In this document: positions 57,221 to 64,000 of the stretch, piece after piece
How positions within the stretch are numbered: the first letter of the stretch is position 1
How the letters are laid out: every line of letters begins with the position of its first letter
NCBI RefSeq assembly: GCF_024626525.1
Contig: NZ_JANJGU010000002.1
Location: forward strand, 124,001-188,000
Source of the DNA: Lederbergia panacisoli
GTDB taxonomy: Bacteria > Bacillota > Bacilli > Bacillales > Bacillaceae_C
Direction: 5' to 3'
Length of the DNA stretch: 64,000 nucleotides
Notes under the pieces: model-generated
What the model was told of the DNA's origin: nothing
The model's database searches: none
The model's input: only the letters and a program-made list of their open reading frames with translations
Made by a program: the position numbers and the translations under genes

Positions 57221-58422
57221 TATTTCAAGTCTCCGATTTTAGTGAGTATTTCTCCTAAAATTTCTTTCGCTGTTTCATGCTTACTTAACAAAGGTAGCTT
57301 TTTAATAGAATGATCTTTATGGAAAATCGTAACGATATTTGTATCACCTGAAAATCCTGCACCTGATTCAAGAACATTATTGGCAACAACCATATCTAGA
57401 TTTTTTCTTTCCAACTTTTGTAGAGCAAATTGTTCCATATCATGTGTCTCAGCAGCGAACCCAACGAGAAATTGATGCTTCTTATTTTTCCCTAATTCCT
57501 GTAAAATGTCTTTTGTTCTCTCAAATTCTATCATTAAGTTTCCATCCTTTTTTTTCACTTTCTTATCGGAAACTTGACTAGGCCTGTAATCTGCCACAGC
57601 GGCACTTTTAATAACGACATCAACGTCGGGAAAATATTTCATCACAGCATTATACATGTCATCTGCACTTTCGATTTTGATAAAAGTAACACCATTTGGA
57701 ACCGGAAGATGATCCGCTCCGGAAACTAGGATAACATTCGCCCCCATTTTTACTGCTTCCTCTGCAAACGCATATCCCATTTTTCCACTTGAATGATTAG
57801 TAAGATACCGTACAGGATCAATTTTTTCTTTCGTAGGACCCGCTGTTATTAAAATGTTTTTGCCTTTAAACGGTAAAAACTGCGGTCCGAAATGTGAAAT
57901 AATTAACTCTACTATTGCTTCCGGTTCTTCCAATCTTCCTTTTCCAACATAGCCGCAAGCTAAATATCCTTCACCCGGCTCTATGAATCGGTATCCGAAA
58001 TTAAAAAGTGTGTTGATGTTTTTTTGCACAGCAGGATGATTATACATATGAACATTCATAGCGGGAGCAATCCAAACTGGTGCTGTTGCCGCAAGCATTG
58101 TGGTTGAAATCATATCATCCGCTATACCATTTGCTAATTTTCCGATCATGTTTGCTGTTGCTGGTGCAACTATAATCAGATCTGCCCAATCAGCAACATC
58201 TATATGAGCAATCACCTTAGGGTTATTTTCAATAAATGTATCAGTATATACTTCATTTCTTGACAATGCTTGGAAGGTGAGAGGAGATACAAATTTTATG
58301 GCTGATTCACTCATTATGACTTTCACATTAAAGCCACTTTGCACGAGCTTACTAGTAAGTGCACAAGCCTTATAAACCGCAATTCCCCCACTTACACATA
58401 ATAATATATTTTTCCCGCTCAT
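57220..58422 (-). CDS. coaBC: CoaBC (Dfp), phosphopantothenoylcysteine synthetase/decarboxylase
   Basis: This bifunctional enzyme catalyses two steps of coenzyme A synthesis. The N-terminal flavin-dependent decarboxylase CoaC (about residues 1-180) has PATANMIGKLANGIADDM, APAMNVHMYNHPA and the active Cys in GYLACGYVGKGR. The C-terminal CTP-dependent synthetase CoaB (about 185-398) has ITAGPTKEKIDPVRYLTNHS and KVKKKDG. It overlaps priA by one base. Confidence 0.98.
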   Translation of the reverse strand: MSGKNILLCVSGGIAVYKACALTSKLVQSGFNVKVIMSESAIKFVSPLTFQALSRNEVYTDTFIENNPKVIAHIDVADWADLIIVAPATANMIGKLANGIADDMISTTMLAATAPVWIAPAMNVHMYNHPAVQKNINTLFNFGYRFIEPGEGYLACGYVGKGRLEEPEAIVELIISHFGPQFLPFKGKNILITAGPTKEKIDPVRYLTNHSSGKMGYAFAEEAVKMGANVILVSGADHLPVPNGVTFIKIESADDMYNAVMKYFPDVDVVIKSAAVADYRPSQVSDKKVKKKDGNLMIEFERTKDILQELGKNKKHQFLVGFAAETHDMEQFALQKLERKNLDMVVANNVLESGAGFSGDTNIVTIFHKDHSIKKLPLLSKHETAKEILGEILTKIGDLK

Positions 58423-58439
58423 TTTTTAAACCCCTATCT

Positions 58440-58745
58440 CTTAAATAGATTCTCGGCATTCACCGAGTCAGATGGTACAAGGTTTTCCTCCTATATTAAA
58501 TAGGGGGATATTTCACTTTTTATTAGTAAAGTTACCCGTTCTATTTTGAACGAGATAATAATCTACATACAACGTAAGAGCTAACCACCGTTGATTTCCG
58601 TTCCAGGCGGACGCTTTCCGGGGGGAAAGCGAGCAACTGTAGCGGAAATCAACCAGGCACTATCTTGGTAAGAACCATGATAATAAAACAACCTTTTTAA
58701 AAAATATATATGTTACGCTTCTTTGGTGTCTAAGCAAATTTGCCG
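58440..58745 (+). repeat. Interspersed repeat family 2, copy with left and right flanks
   Basis: The core at 58590-58653 runs from GTTGATTTCCG to CGGAAATCAAC and keeps GTTCCAGGCGGACGCTTTCC but not the long GC-rich middle. The left flank (TAAATAGGGGGATATTTCAC, ACCCGTTCTATTTTGAACGA, ACATACAACGTAAGAG) and right flank (CTTGGTAAGAACC, CCTTTTTAAAAAATATATATG) match those of the other copies. It separates rpoZ from coaBC; no gene lies in the 425-base gap. Confidence 0.85.
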
Positions 58746-58804
58746 CTCGAAATTCCGAAAATATATTTAACATTTTCATTTATATATTATTATTGACTCA
58801 AAAT

Positions 58805-58835
58805 AATAGAAAAGACAACCAATAATAGGTTGCCA
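58805..58835 (-). terminator. Probable terminator after rpoZ
   Basis: GGCAACC and GGTTGTC pair on the minus strand around TATTAT, followed by TTTTCTATTATTTTG. It lies about 12 bases past the rpoZ stop and suggests that coaBC needs its own promoter beyond the repeat. Confidence 0.6.
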
Positions 58836-58847
58836 TCAAAATTGTTG

Positions 58848-59057
58848 TTATGATTTGTCTTCTTCTGTTTGTTTTAGTTGCAGTACGCCGTCATATATTT
58901 CTTCAAGCGCTTTACCTACATATTTATATGAGCGATATTTATCCAACTTTGGATTTTCTTCTTCTTGAAAATTTCGGGCACGGCGAGCGGAAATTGTTAC
59001 GAGTGAATATTTAGAATCAATGACATTCATTAGTTTATCAATTGATGGATATAGCAT
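58848..59057 (-). CDS. rpoZ: RNA polymerase omega subunit
   Basis: This 69-residue subunit helps RNA polymerase assembly. The opening MLYPSIDKLMNVIDSKYSLV and ISARRARNF are characteristic, as is the YVGKALEEIYDG helix. It directly abuts gmk (zero spacing after its stop). Omega next to guanylate kinase is a widely conserved pair. Confidence 0.97.
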   Translation of the reverse strand: MLYPSIDKLMNVIDSKYSLVTISARRARNFQEEENPKLDKYRSYKYVGKALEEIYDGVLQLKQTEEDKS

Positions 59058-59684
<627 letters not shown>

Positions 59685-59945
59685 CTACCCTTCTTCATTG
59701 TCATCCTTCCCAAACAAGCGCTGAGCGACCGTTTCCGGCTGCACTGCAGAGAGTATGACATGTTCACTATCCATTATAATAACTGCCCTCGTCCGTCTTC
59801 CATATGTAGCATCTATTAATGTAGCACGATCACGCGCATCTTGAATGATCCTCTTGATAGGTGCAGATTCAGGTCGTACAATTGATATAATACGATTTGC
59901 TGAAACGATATTCCCAAACCCTATGTTTAAGAGCTTAATTGACAT
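59685..59945 (-). CDS. remA: RemA, biofilm matrix regulator
   Basis: RemA (86 residues) forms rings that bind repeat DNA and activate matrix and osmoprotection genes in B. subtilis. The sequence [20 protein letters not shown] and [20 protein letters not shown] is nearly invariant in the family. GGGGGAG gives the ribosome site. The gene upstream in B. subtilis (yloC) is absent; 205 bases with the yloB terminator lie there instead. Confidence 0.95.
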   Translation of the reverse strand: MSIKLLNIGFGNIVSANRIISIVRPESAPIKRIIQDARDRATLIDATYGRRTRAVIIMDSEHVILSAVQPETVAQRLFGKDDNEEG

Positions 59946-60096
59946 ATTGCTCCCCCAATCTAACTATCGGTTTTTTTCTTTATTTCTATACTCTTGATTA
60001 AGATTTTTTGACGTTCAGAACAAAGGCGCAGACGTACGGAAAATTTTTCCTGGAAAGTTATCCACAAAGTATCAAATTTATCATTTCTAATTTATC

Positions 60097-60138
60097 AATA
60101 AAGAAAAGGCAATAGAGAATCCTCTATCACCTTTAGAA
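60097..60138 (-). terminator. Intrinsic terminator after yloB
   Basis: AAAGGTGATAGAG pairs with CTCTATTGCCTTT (two G-T pairs) around GATT, followed on the minus strand by TTCTTTATT. It ends the yloB message, so remA needs a separate promoter in 59946-60095; no clear one was seen. Confidence 0.8.
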
Positions 60139-60150
60139 TTATATCATAAG

Positions 60151-62832
60151 TCATTTCTTTTTTCTTATAAAAAATGATCCTGCTAGTAAAAAAGTTGGTA
60201 AGGCGCTCATTCCTACTATTAATAACCAATCAATCGCTTCTATGGAGACCGTATGAAAAATTGGCTGGAGCATTGGTACATAAATAACAGCAACCATGAG
60301 GGCCGCAGAGGAAATAACCGACCATACTAAGTATTTATTTTCAAATGGATTCCTTGAAAAGACGGAAATTTCACTTCTACAATCAAATACATGAATAAGC
60401 TGAGCCATAACGAGTGTAGCAAATGCAACTGTCTGTGCATATGGCAAGTCATTAGGGTTTCTATGGTAGATGACGATAAAGGCAATCAAGGTGGCAATCC
60501 CAATTAAAAAGCCCCTTGAAATGATTTTCCAGCCTAATTTCCTGGCGAAGACCCCTTCTTTAACATGGCGCGGTTTTCTTTTCATCACATTTTCTTCTGG
60601 TTGGTCTAGACCTAATGCCATCGCCGGCAAACCATCCGTCACGAGGTTCACCCAAAGTATTTGAATCGGAACTAACGGTAATGGCAGTGACATAAGCATC
60701 GCAAATAGCATAACTAAAATTTCCCCGACGTTTGAAGCAAGTAAATAACGAATAAACTTCCGGATATTTTCGTAAATATTTCTGCCTTCTTTTATAGCCG
60801 CTTTAATCGTTGCAAAATTATCGTCAAGTAAAATGAGAGAGGAAGCCTCTTTTGCGACATCTGTTCCTGTGATCCCCATTGCTATCCCAATATCTGCCGC
60901 TTTAATGGCAGGCGCATCGTTAATGCCATCGCCTGTCATGGCAACGACATGTCCCCGGTTTTGAAAAGCTTTCACTATTTTTAATTTATGTTCTGGTGTG
61001 ACCCTAGCAAAAACAGCGACATCTTCTACAACATTTTCTAATTCCTCAACAGATAACTCATTTAACAGCTGGCCATCCATCACTTGATCATTAGGCCCGA
61101 GAATTCCGAGCTGTTCAGCAATGGCACAAGCTGTCGCTTTATGGTCTCCCGTAATCATGACTGTTTTAATTCCTGCCGTTTTACATTCGGCTACTGCTGC
61201 TCTCACTTCAGGGCGAGGTGGATCAATCATACCTTGCAACCCTATAAACGTTAAACCTTTTTCTACTTCTTCTTCCTTTTGCGGAATGTGATTCGAGTGT
61301 AATGGCTTAAAAGCGATCGCTATTGTTCGTAAAGCTTGGGCGGCAAGATTATTCACTGCCCCTTTCGCTTCATTTACTAGTTGAATATTTAATAAACGTT
61401 GCTTCCCTTCCCATAATATAGATTCACATTTTTCGATTAATACATCAGGAGCACCTTTAGTAATCGAAAATCTTTTTCCGTTGGCATCCTTTACAATTAC
61501 AGTCATCATTTTTCTTGACGAATCAAAAGGGAACTCTTTTTCAATTGTAAATTGTTTAGTCAGTTCATCCTTATGCATATCTGCTTTCATAGCAGAGAAA
61601 AGCAATGCGCCTTCAGTTGGATCACCATCTATTGCTAAAGAATTGCCTTGAATAACCAATTCAGTATCATTACAAAGAACTCCGAAGGAAAGCAGCTGAG
61701 AAATTGACTTTTCTTTATGAGGATCTACTAGTTTATCTTTTTCAAAAAATTTCCCTGATGTTTTTTCTTGATCATCATCTTTTACAAACCAAGTTTTTCC
61801 TCCGCTCCAAAGGTGAGTAACAGTCATTTTATTTAACGTCATCGTTCCCGTCTTATCTGAACAAATAACGGAAGCGCAGCCTAATGTCTCAACAGCAGGC
61901 AGTTTGCGGACAATCGCATTTTTTTTGATCATCCTCTGTACCCCTAGCGATAAGGCTACTGTCACAATTGCTGGCAAGCCTTCGGGTATAGCCGCTACTG
62001 CCAATGATACTCCTGCAAGGAACATTGTATAAACATCATGTCCATGGACGATTCCTGCTGCAACAACAAGTAATGTTAAAAACAAAGCTACAGTAATCAG
62101 TATTTTCCCAAGCTGTTCTAATCTTCTTTGCAATGGTGTCATCATAGACGTAGTTGACTGAATCATATCGGCAATTCTTCCCATTGCAGTAGACATTCCA
62201 GTCGATGTAACGATTCCAATTCCGTTTCCACGAGTAATAAGCGTCCCCATGAAACCCATATTATTCATATCTCCTAAATTAGGAGACTCATCTTCTAATG
62301 GATACGTATGTTTTACTGTTGGAATCGATTCTCCCGTTAGAGCCGACTCTTCTATTTCTAAATTATTGGAGATAATGATTCTGACGTCTGCCCCCATCCG
62401 GTCCCCGCTCGTAAATTTTAAAATATCGCCGGGCACGACTTCACGGGAATTGATTTTCATCCATTTTCCATCTCGAAGTACGTTTACTTGGGGCGCCGAT
62501 AAATTTTTTAATGCCTGCAAAGATTTCTCCGCTTTTCTTTCTTGAAAAAATCCTAATAAACCATTGATTAGGACAATCGCCATAATAGCAATGGCGTCTA
62601 CATATTCACCAAGAAGTCCAGAAAGAAGGGTAGCTCCTAGTAAAACGAGCACCATGAAATCCTTAAATTGACTAAAGAAAAGCAGGATAGCTGATTGTTT
62701 TTCACCTTCTGATAATTCATTCCACCCGAATCTTTTTCTGCGCGCATCGACTGCTTTTTCTGATAGTCCTTTTTTAATACTCGTATTTAGAGATTGTTCT
62801 ACTTCGGATTCTTTCATCCCATGATACAACAC
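60151..62832 (-). CDS. yloB: YloB, P-type Ca2+-transporting ATPase
   Basis: This SERCA-like pump (893 residues) is associated with calcium handling during sporulation in B. subtilis. The N-terminal cation-ATPase domain precedes TGESIP, the phosphorylated Asp in CSDKTGTMT, MITGDHKATA and TGDGINDAPA. There are about ten membrane helices, including the PEGLPA motif in helix 4. A GTG start at 62832 gives VLYHGM, aligning with the B. subtilis N-terminus; ATG at 62817 is an alternative. Confidence 0.95.
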   Translation of the reverse strand: MLYHGMKESEVEQSLNTSIKKGLSEKAVDARRKRFGWNELSEGEKQSAILLFFSQFKDFMVLVLLGATLLSGLLGEYVDAIAIMAIVLINGLLGFFQERKAEKSLQALKNLSAPQVNVLRDGKWMKINSREVVPGDILKFTSGDRMGADVRIIISNNLEIEESALTGESIPTVKHTYPLEDESPNLGDMNNMGFMGTLITRGNGIGIVTSTGMSTAMGRIADMIQSTTSMMTPLQRRLEQLGKILITVALFLTLLVVAAGIVHGHDVYTMFLAGVSLAVAAIPEGLPAIVTVALSLGVQRMIKKNAIVRKLPAVETLGCASVICSDKTGTMTLNKMTVTHLWSGGKTWFVKDDDQEKTSGKFFEKDKLVDPHKEKSISQLLSFGVLCNDTELVIQGNSLAIDGDPTEGALLFSAMKADMHKDELTKQFTIEKEFPFDSSRKMMTVIVKDANGKRFSITKGAPDVLIEKCESILWEGKQRLLNIQLVNEAKGAVNNLAAQALRTIAIAFKPLHSNHIPQKEEEVEKGLTFIGLQGMIDPPRPEVRAAVAECKTAGIKTVMITGDHKATACAIAEQLGILGPNDQVMDGQLLNELSVEELENVVEDVAVFARVTPEHKLKIVKAFQNRGHVVAMTGDGINDAPAIKAADIGIAMGITGTDVAKEASSLILLDDNFATIKAAIKEGRNIYENIRKFIRYLLASNVGEILVMLFAMLMSLPLPLVPIQILWVNLVTDGLPAMALGLDQPEENVMKRKPRHVKEGVFARKLGWKIISRGFLIGIATLIAFIVIYHRNPNDLPYAQTVAFATLVMAQLIHVFDCRSEISVFSRNPFENKYLVWSVISSAALMVAVIYVPMLQPIFHTVSIEAIDWLLIVGMSALPTFLLAGSFFIRKKK

Positions 62833-62893
62833 GCGGCCATCACTCTCTTCCTCCTCGACAAACAGAAGTTGTCCTATTATAGTAGGAAGTTTA

Positions 62894-62922
62894 TTCAGTG
62901 TCTTACTATTTCATGATATAAT
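62894..62922 (+). promoter_or_regulatory. SigA promoter (extended -10) of rqcH
   Basis: The plus strand has TTCAGT (3 of 6), a 17-base spacer and a perfect TATAAT at 62917-62922, preceded by TG to give TGATATAAT. It is 53 bases ahead of the rqcH start, in the 143-base gap to divergent yloB. Confidence 0.7.
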
Positions 62923-62975
62923 TTTCGCTAAAGGAATATAAAGGAACGATTTTAATTAGGAAGAGGATGTTTTAA

Positions 62976-64000
62976 ATGCCATTTGATGGTTTTTTCACAC
63001 GGGCAATGGTACATGAACTAAAAACCACCCTTACAGGTGGAAGAATTAGTAAAATTCATCAGCCTTATAAAAATGAGCTAGTAATGGTTGTAAGAGCCGG
63101 AAGACAGAATCATAAGCTCCTCCTTTCCGCTCATCCAAGTTATGCAAGAGTGCAAATAACAGAGGATACATTTGATAATCCGAACGAACCGCCGATGTTT
63201 TGTATGATTTTAAGAAAACATTTGGAAGGCGCTATTCTACAAGATATTAAACAGGTTGGCATGGACCGGATTATTATTTTCGAGATACGTGGTCGAGATG
63301 AGCTTGGTGATGAGTCTTATAAACAATTGACGATAGAAATTATGGGAAGACATAGCAATATTGTTTTAGTTGATAAAGAAAAGGAAAGAATTATCGACAG
63401 CATTAAGCATATTCCAATGTCATTAAATAGTTATCGAACAATTTTGCCAGGTTCTACTTATATTTATCCGCCTGATCAGGATAAGGTAAATCCGTTTTCT
63501 TCATCGGAAGAGGACGTCTTAAAAGAAATTGATTTTAATAGTGGGAAGCTCGATAAACAAATAGTCGAACGATTTTCTGGATTTTCACCTATTTATGCAA
63601 AAGAATTGATTTTTAAAGCAGGTCTTGCGAACAGAGAAACCGTTCCAATGACGTTTGTTCGCCTCATGGATGTGTTAAAAGACCATCAATATGAGCCTGC
63701 AATTACAATTGCGGATGATAAAGAGCAGTTTTATTTATTCCTTTTTTCTCATTTAAAAGGAGAGAATAAGCAGTTTGCTTCATTAAGCGAAATGCTCGAT
63801 CGCTTTTATTTTGGTAAAGCTGATCGCGACCGCGTGAAGCAGCAAGCGTTTGATCTTGAAAGATTGATGAAAAATGAAAAAAATAAGAATGAATCGAAAG
63901 TGAAAAAACTGCAAGCGACTTTGGAAGCTGCAGAAAAAGCAGATGAGTATCAATTACTTGGAGAATTACTCACTGCAAATATGCACCTGCTTAAAAGAGG
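62976..64000 (+). CDS. rqcH: RqcH (YloA, NFACT family), ribosome quality control, N-terminal part
   Basis: RqcH binds stalled 50S-peptidyl-tRNA complexes and adds alanine tails for degradation. The first 341 codons are visible and the frame runs off the window. The NFACT-N domain is at about residues 1-270 (MPFDGFFTRAMVHELKTTL; MFCMILRKHLEGA; EIMGRHSNIVLVD). The start of the coiled-coil middle domain follows. GAGGATG lies 8-9 bases upstream of the ATG. The family was earlier described as fibronectin-binding protein FbpA. Confidence 0.96.
   Translation, partial: MPFDGFFTRAMVHELKTTLTGGRISKIHQPYKNELVMVVRAGRQNHKLLLSAHPSYARVQITEDTFDNPNEPPMFCMILRKHLEGAILQDIKQVGMDRIIIFEIRGRDELGDESYKQLTIEIMGRHSNIVLVDKEKERIIDSIKHIPMSLNSYRTILPGSTYIYPPDQDKVNPFSSSEEDVLKEIDFNSGKLDKQIVERFSGFSPIYAKELIFKAGLANRETVPMTFVRLMDVLKDHQYEPAITIADDKEQFYLFLFSHLKGENKQFASLSEMLDRFYFGKADRDRVKQQAFDLERLMKNEKNKNESKVKKLQATLEAAEKADEYQLLGELLTANMHLLKR

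Noticed and set aside
24590-58745. Family-2 repeats as a CRISPR array or prophage attachment sites
   Set aside because: Copies are far apart, in both orientations and of unequal length, with no regular spacers, cas genes, integrase or phage genes nearby.

Overview
The window is a core-chromosome segment of a low-GC, endospore-forming, flagellated member of the Bacillaceae. Gene content and order follow the Bacillus subtilis yloA-to-fliK stretch almost gene for gene. SpoVM, CodY, FapR, RemA, PrkC/PrpC and the fla/che operon together fix the lineage, but species cannot be assigned from the sequence alone. Nearly everything is on the minus strand, so biological order runs from position 62832 down to 1. 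Only rqcH (right edge, partial), rpmB and two small membrane-protein genes are on the plus strand.

From right to left the blocks are as follows. (1) Divergent rqcH and yloB, then remA-gmk-rpoZ, coaBC-priA-def-fmt-rsmB, prpC-prkC-rsgA-rpe-thiN and spoVM: nucleotide and CoA supply, replication restart, translation start and stop quality control, and Ser/Thr signalling. (2) rpmB (plus strand), an inserted GNAT gene, yloU-fakA, sdaAB-sdaAA and recG. (3) A repeat-rich accessory islet (about 36.6-38.9 kb) with two small membrane ORFs. (4) fapR-plsX-fabD-fabG-acpP with a clear FapR operator, then rnc-smc-ftsY-ylxM-ffh-rpsP-khpA-ylqD-rimM-trmD and rplS with its own promoter and leader. (5) lepB-rbgA-rnhB-ylqG-ylqH, sucC-sucD, dprA, topA, xerC-hslV-hslU-codY. 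(6) The flgB-flgC-fliEFGHIJ-ylxF-fliK-flgD start of the flagellar basal-body operon.

The genes are ordinary; the departures from the expected layout are not. Three genes normally fixed in this neighbourhood are absent with clean junctions: trmFO (between topA and xerC), rlmN (between rsmB and prpC) and the yicC-family gene yloC (between yloB and remA). All three act on RNA. ylqG is split by a single in-frame TAG. Intergenic spaces carry three families of interspersed, probably mobile-like repeats: a roughly 155-240 bp family (3 copies), a GC-rich family with GTTGATTTCCG inverted ends embedded in a roughly 300 bp conserved unit (5 copies, one an internal-deletion form), and one element with perfect 14-bp inverted ends and a nested insert. 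Several repeats abut promoters or a stop codon.

No CRISPR array, tRNA, rRNA, prophage, transposase or defence system was seen. I find no convincing new multi-gene system. The most promising leads are the coordinated absence of RNA-modification genes, the broken ylqG beside its FlhB-like partner, and the repeats.
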